Below are positions 1-8,537 of a DNA stretch of 64,000 nt, one piece after another. The stretch is from Desulfobacteraceae bacterium. Lineage in GTDB: Bacteria > Desulfobacterota > Desulfobacteria > Desulfobacterales > Desulfosalsimonadaceae. The first letter of the stretch is position 1. The number at the start of each line of letters is the position of its first letter. The translations under genes and the position numbers were made by a program. The notes beneath the pieces are model-generated. The model was not told the DNA's origin, made no database searches, and saw only the letters and a program-made list of their open reading frames with translations. The stretch lies in NCBI GenBank assembly GCA_014237465.1, contig JABZFM010000018.1, forward strand, positions 1 to 64,000, read 5' to 3'.

Positions 1-276
1 TACAAGCCGTATATGTCAAAGAACCATGAAAACCGTACATTTATAGATATTTTCAGCTATTTTCTCGTATTTTTAACTATTTTTTCATATTTTTAACGAA
101 TTTCTAATTATTAAAGTTCAATTAACGAACAAGCGAATTGTGAGATAAACGGCCTTGAGACTGACTTTTTGATATCAAAAAAGTGCTTTTAAAGAAAGAA
201 ATTAAATTATTTAGATAACGATCTATAATTTATTGTTTTTTTTACTAAAATTGCTTATCGATAAAAATTAATTTTC
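1..276. other. AT-rich stretch without a gene
   Basis: No open frame of useful length and no RNA gene is visible. The composition is very AT-rich with runs of T, as in the other decayed parts of this locus. It abuts the ssrA tail at 277, so it is probably the distal end of another inserted element. Confidence 0.5.
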
Positions 277-301
277 CGGGCGACTCCCGCCGCCTCCACC
301 A
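277..301 (+). repeat. ssrA: 3' tail of tmRNA gene (ssrA), attachment-site remnant
   Basis: The segment reads as the T-arm 3' half plus acceptor end of a tmRNA: GACTCCCGCCGCCTCCACCA closes at 301 with an encoded CCA. A hairpin and T-run follow directly, as expected downstream of ssrA. No tmRNA body (tag ORF, pseudoknots, 5' acceptor strand) is visible upstream, so this is a 3' fragment rather than a working gene. Integrases commonly use the 3' end of ssrA and regenerate such a tail at the far end of an island. A degenerate copy is at 32744-32768. Confidence 0.7.
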
Positions 302-338
302 ATCGATTTATTTATAAATCAAATGATTGGCCTTTTTT
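299..338 (+). terminator. Rho-independent terminator after the ssrA tail
   Basis: CCAATC (299-304) pairs with GATTGG (325-330). Inside it GATTTAT pairs with ATAAATC around a 2-nt tip, and the outer stem is followed by CC and six T. The position right after CCA is what a stable-RNA terminator would have. Confidence 0.7.
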
Positions 339-635
339 GATAGACCAAAATTGGTGATTGTGCCTAAAATTGTGTCCTTTTTTTGAGCCAGCCATTTTTT
401 ATTTGTTTCTTCTGTAAAATGATTTATAAAGGTATTTTTAGTCAGGAGGGGGATTTCGCGACATACCCTTTTTTTTCAGTCGAGCACTGAGTGAAAAACT
501 GAGTGAAAATGAATGAAGGAATTTCGGTTTTTCATCATTTATTCACACAAATTCACGCAAATTTTCACTCAACAACATAGTGGAATCATTAAAACTTATT
601 GATTTTATTAGAAATTCCAAAGTGGGTCAAGGAGC

Positions 636-685
636 CTGTCACGCCGGAGGTCGCGAGTTCGAGTCTCGTCGCTCCCGCCATAAAA
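636..685 (+). repeat. tRNA-Asp(GUC) 3' fragment, attachment site copy 1
   Basis: From 636 the sequence matches the anticodon loop (CTGTCAC, anticodon GTC), variable loop, T-arm (GAGTTCGAGTCTC), acceptor 3' strand and CCA (680) of a tRNA-Asp. The 5' half is absent: the required acceptor strand GGGAGCG and D-arm are not upstream. The 50 bp from 636 to 685 recur exactly at 2396-2445, so this is one of a pair of integration scars. Confidence 0.85.
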
Positions 686-690
686 GAATA

Positions 691-723
691 AAGGGCTTAG
701 GCGAAATCGCCAGGCCCTTTTTT
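691..723 (+). terminator. Rho-independent terminator behind the tRNA fragment
   Basis: AAGGGC (691-696) pairs with GCCCTT (714-719), with an inner GGCG/CGCC stem on an AAAT loop, followed by a run of T. It is the kind of terminator that follows a tRNA gene. Confidence 0.75.
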
Positions 724-761
724 AATTGGCAAAAATCAATTTTCCAACCCGAGGCACATTA

Positions 762-960
762 TTACATGGCAGCTCTTCCCTTTATTGCCAGTAATGCTTT
801 TAAAAAATTCTCATACCCAACACTATGCCCAACCACCAATATGTTTTTACAACACTTCAATTAAATCTTTTGCCTCTATCTCTTTTAAATCGTCTTGAAT
901 AAGGCTATAGACAAAAGCGCGAATCGGCCTCAGCCTCATCGTACTGGACCCTTGAAGGCA
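762..960 (-). pseudogene. Decayed coding remnant, family unknown
   Basis: On the minus strand three short frames follow one another as if separated by frameshifts. The first, about 960-905, contains SRVQYDEAEADSRF. The second, from about 939, contains AFVYSLIQDDLKEIEAKDL. The third ends at 762 with VGHSVGYENFLKALLAIKG. Together they read like the C-terminal part of one broken protein. I do not recognise the family. Confidence 0.3.
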
Positions 961-977
961 AGAATGTGAAAAGTGAA

Positions 978-2102
978 TTATTGAAATAACCTAATATACT
1001 CTCTAAACAAGTAAATTTTACCTCTTTTTGCACCTGTAATTTCTTCAATTATGCAAAGAGTTTCCATTTCATCTATTAATTTGTAAACAGATGGAAGTGA
1101 TAGACCGGTAAGCTCCTTTGCTTTTTGAGCATCCAGAATGGGACGTTGAAACAAATAATTTACAATTGCCTGAGTATTCAATGATCTTCTTCCGAGAGTT
1201 TGAAGCTTGCTATCAACTTCTTTCTGTAATTTAAGAATATTATCAAATGTCTTTATGCTATTCTGTGCTGTTTCAATAACCCCAACAAGAAAAAATTTGC
1301 ACCATTGGTTTAAATCACTCTTTTCACGAACACGTGTTAAATTGTCATAATACAAAGTTCTATTTCTTTCAAAAAAATCAGATAAATATAACACAGGCTT
1401 TTTTAAAATCCCCTTTTCAACAAGATAAAGAGTGATCATTAAGCGCCCAACACGTCCATTTCCATCTAAAAAGGGATGAATTGTTTCAAATTGATAATGT
1501 ATTAATGCTATTCTCAATAAATCCGGGAAATAATGTTCATTATTGTGTGCAAATTTCTCCAGGTCCCCCATGTATTCATTTACTGTTGTGTCTGATGGAG
1601 GAACAAATATCGCATCATTTATACTTGCCCCACCAATCCAGTTTTGGCTGCTTCTAAATTCACCTGGGAGTTTGTGTTTTCCCCGAACTCCTTTTAACAA
1701 GATTTTGTGAGTTTCCTTTATCAGTCTTGAGGAAAATGGAAGCTTTTCCAGGTTAGAGATTGCCGTATTTAGTGCTAAAATATAATTTTGAACCTCTTCC
1801 CAATCTTCTCTTTTTTCCTCATTAATATCTTCTTTGTCCAGTAAAGCTTCTTCAATATTGGTTTTTGTTCCTTCAATTTTGCTTGACTGGGATGCTTCTT
1901 TTAATACGTGCATACTGATAAATAAATCAATATTAGGAATATATTCGGAGTACATATCAAGACGGCCTAATTGCCTATCGGCCTGGCTTAACAGATTTAT
2001 CAACTCCATATTTTCAATATTCCACTTTCTGTCTATTTTATCAGGCTGGAAACTTTTATATGTTCCTTGATTTATATATTGACCTGCCTTAAAATTTTTC
2101 AT
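978..2102 (-). CDS. Fic family protein with C-terminal winged helix
   Basis: The Fic core shows the catalytic loop HPFLDGNGRVGR at about residues 209-220, matching HPFx[D/E]GNGRxGR, whose His drives transfer of AMP or a related group to target hydroxyls. The N-terminal part (about 10-90) fits the Fic/DOC N domain with the inhibitory-helix-like region. The last 70 residues look like a winged helix (QKAKELTGLSLPSVYKLIDEM), typical of the soluble regulator-like Fic class. I chose the ATG at 2102, preceded by GGAG at 7 nt, over the upstream ATG at 2114. It sits alone between tRNA-Asp scars; no antitoxin partner gene is visible. Confidence 0.85.
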   Translation of the reverse strand: MKNFKAGQYINQGTYKSFQPDKIDRKWNIENMELINLLSQADRQLGRLDMYSEYIPNIDLFISMHVLKEASQSSKIEGTKTNIEEALLDKEDINEEKREDWEEVQNYILALNTAISNLEKLPFSSRLIKETHKILLKGVRGKHKLPGEFRSSQNWIGGASINDAIFVPPSDTTVNEYMGDLEKFAHNNEHYFPDLLRIALIHYQFETIHPFLDGNGRVGRLMITLYLVEKGILKKPVLYLSDFFERNRTLYYDNLTRVREKSDLNQWCKFFLVGVIETAQNSIKTFDNILKLQKEVDSKLQTLGRRSLNTQAIVNYLFQRPILDAQKAKELTGLSLPSVYKLIDEMETLCIIEEITGAKRGKIYLFREYIRLFQ

Positions 2103-2395
2103 AAGTTTCTCCATTAAAACTTAAAAGAGCATACGCCCTATTTAATAAATAGATAATAAACTTAATTAAGCAGCTATTTTATTTAAAAAGCAAGCAATTT
2201 ATTTAATTACGGAGAAAATATTATAACATTTTAGTCATGCCTTAATTAAAAATTTTTGCCATAATTGCCAAAATTATGGGTAAATAAGAGTATTTTTAGT
2301 AAAATCAGTGGAAGGTTGGGTTCTGTTTAAATTAACAATACTTTTTTCTTGTTTTTCTTACTTTTTATTACCTACGCATTCAGGCCTTACCCTGA

Positions 2396-2445
2396 CTGTC
2401 ACGCCGGAGGTCGCGAGTTCGAGTCTCGTCGCTCCCGCCATAAAA
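2396..2445 (+). repeat. tRNA-Asp(GUC) 3' fragment, attachment site copy 2
   Basis: It is identical to 636-685 through CCA (2440) and the following TAAAA. Upstream sequence differs from that of copy 1 and again lacks a tRNA 5' half. The identity covers exactly the 3' half from the anticodon loop, a common crossover block for tyrosine recombinases. Confidence 0.85.
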
Positions 2446-2450
2446 AATCA

Positions 2451-2487
2451 AGGGGTTAGCTGATTTCAGCTAACCCCTATTTTTTTG
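2451..2487 (+). terminator. Rho-independent terminator behind tRNA fragment copy 2
   Basis: A perfect stem of AGGGGTTAGCTGA (2451-2463) and TCAGCTAACCCCT (2466-2478) is followed by A and seven T. Its stem differs from the terminator behind copy 1, so the two repeats carry different downstream flanks. Confidence 0.85.
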
Positions 2488-2618
2488 CCACTGAGTGAAA
2501 TTTATGAGATATTTTCTACTTTAAAAAAATATGAAACAAAAATTAAGGGGATATTTATAATTCAATGCAATATTGATCGTTTTCAACACCCTTAATTAAT
2601 AATATTTTATTCATTCCA

Positions 2619-4025
2619 TCATCTTTTCTCATTAATAATAATATTAGAAACATTAATAGCACTGTCAGCCGCCTGTTCCGTGCCAACTCCAATTCCTCCT
2701 GCGTCGCAGCCAACAATATAAAGACCTTTTACAGGCATCCTGGGATTTGGTTTTGATTTTCCGGTTTGTCCGACACTTTGGGCAAGACCGATTGCCTCGG
2801 CAGCCCCTCTCCCCCCCATCAGATTCCCATATTCAAGATTTGTTCTGTGTTTCCAGATAATATGGTCTTCAAGGCCGGGATAAAGTGTCTCCATTTGTTC
2901 CTCAATTCTATCCAGAATACCTTCAATGATTTCAGAAGATAAACCATCCGGAACCGGTGTGCCTGCAAGAAGAAGATGCTTACCTTTTGGTGCTACCCCT
3001 GAATCAACGGCTGTGGGACAAGTTATGTATAACATGAGATTCTTAGGAATTATTCCGTTATTCAATTGTTCAATATCTTTATCAAAACTATAATTTTTTC
3101 TGATGGAAAGCCCTACAAGCTCTGTCATGGGCTGGTAATCCAATGCGTATTTTACTGTAACCGCGCTGTATGAATCCTTTAATTTGCTTGCCCATTTCAA
3201 ATAATTTTCTGTAAAATGTTCTTCTCCGGTCATTTCTATGGTCTTTCGGATACCAGCATTGCTGACGACAATATCTGCAGGATAAAAACCATTCTTTGTT
3301 TCTACACCCGTTACGTTGCCATCTTCAATCCTGACTTTTTGTACCGGTTCATCGAGTTTAACTGTTCCATTATTTTTTTTACAGACATCCAGGAAAGATA
3401 AAGGGACTTGGCGATACCCTCCTTTGGGATAACCTGTTGCTTTATTTCTCGCAAAAGGCGCAAATGATTTGATAAATTCAGCCGCGCATGATTCGGAAGA
3501 AGGCATCACGAACATAAGTACGGCAAATGCTTCCAGAAAGCCATATAATCCTTTATCCTCAGAATGTTTAAGGAAAAAATCCCTGAATGATACCCCCTGA
3601 TATTTATCAAAAGTCTTCTTTCCCTGTTTTCTTAATATTTTCAAAAATAGTAGCATCGCCCCAAACAAATTTTTAAATTTTACATCACTCAACCACACCA
3701 TTTTTAATAAAGATGTTGGTGAAACCAAATTAAGAGGTATTGTCGCTGTCTTTTCACCTATAAAAAAATATGCAATGGGATCAGTGCTTAAAAATTTTAT
3801 CTCTGCCCCAACCATTTGAGCGGCGATGCCGATGGGTCCTTTTTCTCCACTCGGGGAGGAATGAACACCCATGTCACAAATAAATCCATCTCTTTCATAA
3901 CTCGCGGTTTTCCCACCGGCAAACTTATTTCTTTCCAGGACAGATACATCGAAACCGTTTTTTGATAATATAGCGGATATGGCTGATCCTCCGACACCTG
4001 TTCCTATTACGACCACTTTTTTCAC
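2619..4025 (-). CDS. CrtI-like FAD-dependent oxidoreductase (paralogue 2)
   Basis: The N-terminus has the Rossmann dinucleotide motif VVVIGTGVGG followed by the VLERN and GGKTASYERDGFICDMG segments, as in phytoene desaturase/carotenoid isomerase-type flavoproteins of about 470-500 residues. The C-terminal FAD motif GLYIVGCDAGGIGVGTE is present. I chose the GTG at 4025, with GGAG at about 6 nt, so that it starts KKVVVIG exactly like its upstream paralogue; a TTG at 4037 is possible. It is the last gene of the operon, 18 bp after a paralogue about equally long. No carotenoid synthase is nearby, so the substrate is probably another unsaturated or alicyclic compound. Confidence 0.8.
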   Translation of the reverse strand: MKKVVVIGTGVGGSAISAILSKNGFDVSVLERNKFAGGKTASYERDGFICDMGVHSSPSGEKGPIGIAAQMVGAEIKFLSTDPIAYFFIGEKTATIPLNLVSPTSLLKMVWLSDVKFKNLFGAMLLFLKILRKQGKKTFDKYQGVSFRDFFLKHSEDKGLYGFLEAFAVLMFVMPSSESCAAEFIKSFAPFARNKATGYPKGGYRQVPLSFLDVCKKNNGTVKLDEPVQKVRIEDGNVTGVETKNGFYPADIVVSNAGIRKTIEMTGEEHFTENYLKWASKLKDSYSAVTVKYALDYQPMTELVGLSIRKNYSFDKDIEQLNNGIIPKNLMLYITCPTAVDSGVAPKGKHLLLAGTPVPDGLSSEIIEGILDRIEEQMETLYPGLEDHIIWKHRTNLEYGNLMGGRGAAEAIGLAQSVGQTGKSKPNPRMPVKGLYIVGCDAGGIGVGTEQAADSAINVSNIIINEKR

Positions 4026-4043
4026 TTTGCTCTCCAAAACTAT

Positions 4044-5462
4044 TTATTTAAAATCGTATTTTTGTGTAATAAGTTCATCTAATTTTAATGCACTGTCAGC
4101 CGCCATTTCGGTACCTATACCATTTCCTCCGGCATCACTCCCAACAAGGTACAACCCTTCTATAGATGTTTGGTGTCCGGGTCTGTTCTTCCATACCTGA
4201 TCATAACTTTGTGCAAGTCCTATAGCATCACCTGCATGCCTGCCACTCATTTTTTTGATATAGCTTACATCCGTAGTATGTTTGAATATAATATGATCGT
4301 CTATACCCGGAAAGAGTTCCATAACTTTTTTATCGACCCTGTCAATTATTTCTTTGAGTTGTTCGTTATTCTTATAACTTAAAGGTACCGCAGTTCCAGC
4401 AAGCAGAATATGTTTTCCGAATGGAGCAAGGGTGTTGTCAATTACTGATGGACAGGGGATAAAAAGTGGTGGATTCGATTTAGGGATTTTACCCTGGCTA
4501 ATCTCATCTATAAATTCCTTAAGGTCAAACCCCTTATCGCAATAAAGCGTAATTGGTATATCAACTGGTTTATAATCAAGTGCGTATTTAATTGTCACAG
4601 CAGCAAGTGAATCCCTTAATGCGGTCGTTTGGTTCACAAAAGGTTCATCAAATTGATTTTCTCCAGCCAATTCTATGGTTCGTTTTATTCCTGCATTACT
4701 GATAACGATATCTGCCGGATAAAAGCCTTTATTTGTTTCAACACCGCTAACACGGTTATTCGTAACTTTGATATCTTTAACCCCTTCGTCAATCCGAACT
4801 ATACCATTATTTTTTTTTAACGTTTTGATATAAGAATTGCATATTTCCCCAAATCCGCCCCTGGGATACGCGCAGGAAGCGGTCTTCGCCCATGTTGAAA
4901 AACACCACATGAATTCACCTGTAGACGCCTCTTCTATGGGGATGGCAATAAGTAACCCGCAAAAAATCGCAATTAATGTGTGCAGTTCCGGATCATCGGT
5001 ATATTGATAAAGAAAATCTTTTAACGGGACATCGTTATAGGGTTCAACATCCTCCAAGGTGTTTGCACTCAATAATTTATTTAAAATTTTAAATGCCACC
5101 CAATAATTTTTTATCTTTACACCTGTGGTCAGGGCCATTTTTGCAAGCGGAACAAGACCTGTAAATTTTAATGGGAGCTTACATGACTTATTATCCCAAA
5201 TGAGATGAAGAAATGGGTCTTCTGTAATAAATTGAAGATCGGCAGAAACTTTTTTTGCAACGATTCCCAGGGGGCCGTTATCACCACGGGCAGTATAATG
5301 AATCCCCATGTCGCAGGTAAACCCGTCACGGACATAACTGGCAGCTTTGCCCCCTAAAAAGTTATTTCTTTCAAATACATGAACCTCAGCGCCTTGCTTG
5401 GCTAAAAGAGCGGCTATGGCTGATCCCCCGACACCTGACCCGATAACAACTACTTTTTTCAT
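4044..5462 (-). CDS. CrtI-like FAD-dependent oxidoreductase (paralogue 1)
   Basis: This 472-residue protein starts MKKVVVIGSGVGGSA, a GxGxxG FAD site, continues with GGKAASYVRDGFTCDMG, and ends with the second FAD motif GLYLVGSDAGGNGIGTE. The architecture is that of the phytoene desaturase/RetSat-type amine oxidase superfamily. The start has GGGAGG upstream. It is a tandem paralogue of the next gene and could pair with it as a heterodimer. It lies downstream of the ferredoxin-type protein and acyl-CoA dehydrogenase in the same operon. The substrate cannot be read from the sequence. Confidence 0.8.
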   Translation of the reverse strand: MKKVVVIGSGVGGSAIAALLAKQGAEVHVFERNNFLGGKAASYVRDGFTCDMGIHYTARGDNGPLGIVAKKVSADLQFITEDPFLHLIWDNKSCKLPLKFTGLVPLAKMALTTGVKIKNYWVAFKILNKLLSANTLEDVEPYNDVPLKDFLYQYTDDPELHTLIAIFCGLLIAIPIEEASTGEFMWCFSTWAKTASCAYPRGGFGEICNSYIKTLKKNNGIVRIDEGVKDIKVTNNRVSGVETNKGFYPADIVISNAGIKRTIELAGENQFDEPFVNQTTALRDSLAAVTIKYALDYKPVDIPITLYCDKGFDLKEFIDEISQGKIPKSNPPLFIPCPSVIDNTLAPFGKHILLAGTAVPLSYKNNEQLKEIIDRVDKKVMELFPGIDDHIIFKHTTDVSYIKKMSGRHAGDAIGLAQSYDQVWKNRPGHQTSIEGLYLVGSDAGGNGIGTEMAADSALKLDELITQKYDFK

Positions 5463-5606
5463 TGATTCCTCCCTTTTTTCTTTATTCTAAAATACATTCA
5501 GGCTAAAAGCAGGAAGCTGCAAGTGCCTTCCCAAGCCGGGGTTTGACAAGAGCGAAACAAGAGTTAATTTAAAGCGTATTATAGCCAGGTAATTGACTAT
5601 TTCTGT

Positions 5607-6800
5607 CTAAGCGCTAAATCTTCTTTCCGACTTTGTCAACCATGGCAGCATCACATCTCTTGTTTCCGGGACGAGAGTTAAAACTCCGTCCTGGGGACAT
5701 TGTATGGTACATTGCGCACAACCGATACATCTATCCTTATTAATAAAAACTTTGTCGTTATGAAGTGAAATGGCAAGTGTGGGACAATGTTTGACGCATT
5801 TTCCACAACCCACGCATAATTTCAAATCAGCAACCCTTGAATAGTAATAACATCTGTAATTTGAAATCATGCTACCCAGGTTATAACCTCTAAGGAGCCC
5901 ACAGCAGTCCAGGCAAGAGTTGCATAATGCGATTTCACTTCGTGTTGAAAGGTCGTCTTCTTCGTGGAATACCGCGTGAATCGCCCCTTTTTCACTGGTT
6001 TTTTGCAAAATATCCCTGGCTTCTTCTTTAGATATTTTCCTGCCGTATCCTGCGCGTTTTGCAGTATATCCAAATCCTCTGTCACCAAAAAAAAGGCAGG
6101 AATCATCAACCGGAATATCAAATGAGCATGGATTACCAAGGCCTTTTTGTACATTCCTGCAAACACATCCTGCTGCATAAATAGCGTCTTTTTCAGCCCT
6201 TTCTTCAATTAAATCGTTTATAGTCTTGTGCGGATGAATTTCATAACCTGGGTGTAGTATTTTTTTATCAATGGGAATTTTACGTTTTCCATTTTCAGGA
6301 TGATAAAGTAGCACCTCCTGGGTAGCCTTGACAACTTTAGGTCCGAACCGGTTCACCAGGCTTCTTAACGGGTTAACATTAAATTTCCTAAAATATTTAA
6401 ATAATTCATTTAATTTATATTGAAATTGTTCTTCGTTTGTACGCCCTCTGTGGTAATACTCTGCCATTTCAATCCAGCCGACGATAATTGGTGATAATCC
6501 GAAATATTCTATGCCTCCTTCGTCAACATTCACCATGATAAATCCCTTTTTTAGAAGGACATCCATAAAGCTTTCAAATTTATCCGTTGGCTTGTCACTC
6601 AATTGAAGGAGATGGTCGTATGAATAATCACTGGTGTTTAATTTTGTCAGGTATTCAATTTCTTCGTCTTCAAGCATAAAATCCATTAAATCTATTATTG
6701 GAGATACAACAGGAAGCAACCTGTCATTTCGTTTGTTCATTTCATTTGCAAGTTTTTTGATCTGTTTTTTTCGATTTTTTGTTGATTGTGCTAATAACAT
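5607..6800 (-). CDS. 4Fe-4S protein with N-terminal helix-rich domain
   Basis: The C-terminus carries two classical [4Fe-4S] motifs, CVGCGKCVKHCP (about 326-337) and CIGCAQCTIQCP (about 355-366). The middle has further cysteine clusters (CVCRNVQKGLGNPC; CNSCLDCC). The first 150 residues look like a helical or winged-helix domain. The same layout is seen in the product of 49590-50690, so this is one family present in both acyl-CoA clusters. I chose the ATG at 6800 after AGGGGA rather than a TTG at 6815. It is probably an electron carrier for the neighbouring flavoenzymes; the true partner is unknown. Confidence 0.75.
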   Translation of the reverse strand: MLLAQSTKNRKKQIKKLANEMNKRNDRLLPVVSPIIDLMDFMLEDEEIEYLTKLNTSDYSYDHLLQLSDKPTDKFESFMDVLLKKGFIMVNVDEGGIEYFGLSPIIVGWIEMAEYYHRGRTNEEQFQYKLNELFKYFRKFNVNPLRSLVNRFGPKVVKATQEVLLYHPENGKRKIPIDKKILHPGYEIHPHKTINDLIEERAEKDAIYAAGCVCRNVQKGLGNPCSFDIPVDDSCLFFGDRGFGYTAKRAGYGRKISKEEARDILQKTSEKGAIHAVFHEEDDLSTRSEIALCNSCLDCCGLLRGYNLGSMISNYRCYYYSRVADLKLCVGCGKCVKHCPTLAISLHNDKVFINKDRCIGCAQCTIQCPQDGVLTLVPETRDVMLPWLTKSERRFSA

Positions 6801-6846
6801 TTCTTCCCCTAACAAAATTCACATATATTGACATTTTATATAAAAG

Positions 6847-8043
6847 CTACATTCCAAGATAGTCCATGATACTAACCAATACTCTTAATAAATGATTCGG
6901 ACCTTCATAAATTTGCATTACCTTGGCATCTCTCATGTATTTTTCGACCGGATTTTCTTTCATATACCCTGCGCCGCCATACACTTGAACAGCATCGGTG
7001 GTTATTTTCATCGCTGCATCACTCGCAAACACTTTTGAGAGAGCAGATAATTTTCCATCAGGCTCCTCCCTGGTATCATTAATCCAAAGTGCTTTCCAGG
7101 TCATAGCCCTTGCAGCTTCTATAAGCATTGACATATCCGAGATCATCATTCCTGTTGCCTGATATTGAATAATCGGCTTTCCGCCAATGATTCTTTCCTT
7201 TGCATATGTTGATGCACATTCATATGCAGCCCTTGATAATCCAACGGCAATGGCGGCCACCCAAGCATCAGAATACCCGGCAACCCCCAACAGCTCAGAA
7301 ACGCCGTTTCCCTCATCCATTGAAATCAAGTTTTCTTCAGGCACTTTTACACCATCAAAAGAAAGAGCAGAATTAATCATCGTCCTGTGACCCATTAAAT
7401 TTTCATTTCGAATTACATTGAATCCGGGCGTATCAGTGGGTACAATAAAATGACTGGGTCCTTCAGAAGTCTCTGCAAGGACGACACAAAGGTTTGCAGC
7501 CGCTCCCCCTGTAATAAAACATTTTTCCCCATCTATCCGGTAATAATTGCCTTCTTTTGTTGCTGTTGTTTTAACATTAAGTGTGAATTGACCGGTTTCC
7601 CATACATCATCGGTATTGAGACCTATTCCCTGCGGCTCTGTGACTGCCCATGAGGCCAGAAACATATCCTCATCACTTTCTGTTGCAATTTTAAACCATT
7701 TTTCTTTTTGTTCATCGGTACCGCCAATCATTAACGGCAGCCATGCAATATTACTGATTCCCAAATTACCTGCAAACCCGGCATCCGCGGCGGCTAATTC
7801 CTCAAAAATAATGCCAATAGTGATATTGTCCAGACCCATACCACCGTAATCTTCAGGAATAAGCATATAGGATAATTCTAGATCTCTACCTTTTTTAATT
7901 ATTTCCAGGACCCTTGGAAACGTTTCATCAGGATCGGAAATAAGGTCAAGTTCGGTTGCTACGGGTATTATTTCCTTGGCGCAAAACTCCCTCACTGATT
8001 TTAGTATTGCTTCCTGCTCTTTGGTCAAACTAAAGTCTATCAC
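6847..8043 (-). CDS. Acyl-CoA dehydrogenase
   Basis: This is a full-length (398 residues) acyl-CoA dehydrogenase: N-terminal helices, FAD/substrate segment (WAVTEPQGIGLNTDD, ITGGAAANL) and C-terminal motif with IYEGPNHLLR, whose Glu fits the catalytic base position. QVYGGAGYMKENPVEKYMRDAK is the typical FAD-binding helix start. It starts at a GTG behind GGGAGGAG. It would oxidise an acyl-CoA at C2-C3 with electrons going to an ETF or, here, perhaps to the Fe-S proteins next door. The chain specificity is unknown. Confidence 0.9.
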   Translation of the reverse strand: MIDFSLTKEQEAILKSVREFCAKEIIPVATELDLISDPDETFPRVLEIIKKGRDLELSYMLIPEDYGGMGLDNITIGIIFEELAAADAGFAGNLGISNIAWLPLMIGGTDEQKEKWFKIATESDEDMFLASWAVTEPQGIGLNTDDVWETGQFTLNVKTTATKEGNYYRIDGEKCFITGGAAANLCVVLAETSEGPSHFIVPTDTPGFNVIRNENLMGHRTMINSALSFDGVKVPEENLISMDEGNGVSELLGVAGYSDAWVAAIAVGLSRAAYECASTYAKERIIGGKPIIQYQATGMMISDMSMLIEAARAMTWKALWINDTREEPDGKLSALSKVFASDAAMKITTDAVQVYGGAGYMKENPVEKYMRDAKVMQIYEGPNHLLRVLVSIMDYLGM

Positions 8044-8084
8044 TTCTCCTCCCGTCGATATGGCTCAAAATTTTTTGAATTTTG

Positions 8085-8525
8085 CTAATATAAGTCCACC
8101 GACATTTTTACGTGTAAAACGCCATTTATTGAAAAAGGTTCACTTTCTTCTTTCCAGTTCAATTTTTTGAAAAAAGGCACATTGGGCTTTTGAATGTTTG
8201 CGGAAAAATAGGTGGCACCTTTTTCTCTTGCCAGTGAGACGGCTTTTTTAACCAATTGTTCGCCTACAGCAAAACCTCGATATTTTTTTTTAACGGCGAG
8301 TCTGCCGCCCATCCAGTTTCCGTTTTTGCCGTTTGAAAATATCCGAACGGTACCTACCGGTGCTTCTTCATGCAGTGCAAGAAGGCAGCAGGCATGGATA
8401 TCGTTTTCGTCAATGTCGGTTTCGGAAAAAAGTTTTTGTTCATTTATAAAGACTTCTTTTCGGATTTGATATGCATTGTGGATATCTTCTTTATTTTCCG
8501 CTTCTATAATTGTGAAATCTTTCAT
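8085..8525 (-). CDS. GNAT N-acetyltransferase, MSMEG_0567/sll0786-like
   Basis: This 146-residue GNAT has the acceptor-side block QIRKEVFINEQKLFSETD, the strand VGTVRI, and the acetyl-CoA loop region RLAVKKKYRGFAVGEQLV (the Q/RxxGxG/A site). The ending NVPFFKKLNWKE resembles the N-acetyltransferase domain of the MSMEG_0567 family. In Nit1C-type clusters that family stands beside a radical SAM protein and an AIR-synthase-like protein; both are present here (8538-9611 and 12398-13375). Its start lies 12 bp behind the radical SAM gene, implying co-translation. The acetylated substrate is unknown. Confidence 0.75.
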   Translation of the reverse strand: MKDFTIIEAENKEDIHNAYQIRKEVFINEQKLFSETDIDENDIHACCLLALHEEAPVGTVRIFSNGKNGNWMGGRLAVKKKYRGFAVGEQLVKKAVSLAREKGATYFSANIQKPNVPFFKKLNWKEESEPFSINGVLHVKMSVDLY

Positions 8526-8537
8526 AGAGCGTTTACC

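Larger units (their letters stand above)
277..620 (+). repeat. Long direct repeat, copy 1 (ssrA tail plus flank)
   Basis: This block is repeated at 32744-32957. Shared parts are the ssrA tail, the terminator, the stretch around 341-400 (including GTGATTGTGCCTAAAATTG) and the stretch around 543-615. Copy 1 holds about 115 bp (around 428-543) that copy 2 lacks. That segment is bounded in copy 1 by ATTTAT on both sides, while copy 2 has one ATTTAT. No gene is evident in the repeat. Confidence 0.75.
636..2445. mobile_element. Small tRNA-Asp-bounded inserted unit with a Fic gene
   Basis: Exact 50-bp direct repeats of the tRNA-Asp 3' end bracket 1.76 kb that holds one intact gene (Fic) and one remnant. 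There is no integrase inside, so it is either a satellite-like unit or the residue of a larger island after internal deletion. Both repeats are 3' halves; the complete tRNA-Asp should lie outside the window. Confidence 0.6.
2115..2618. other. Intergenic stretch with att copy 2
   Basis: It is AT-rich and holds the Fic upstream region, the second tRNA-Asp fragment (2396-2445) and its terminator. I see no gene. From 2490 to 2618 is the 3' flank of the minus-strand cargo operon. Confidence 0.6.

Noticed and set aside
636-680. A functional tRNA-Asp gene
   Set aside because: The acceptor 5' strand, D-arm and the 5' half of the anticodon stem are missing at both copies; only the 3' half is present.
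580-864. 94-codon plus-strand frame across the tRNA-Asp fragment
   Set aside because: It runs through the tRNA 3' half and terminator, starts inside the repeat and has no protein-like composition.
2619-5462. Carotenoid biosynthesis
   Set aside because: Only CrtI-like flavoproteins are present; synthase and prenyl-transferase genes are absent.
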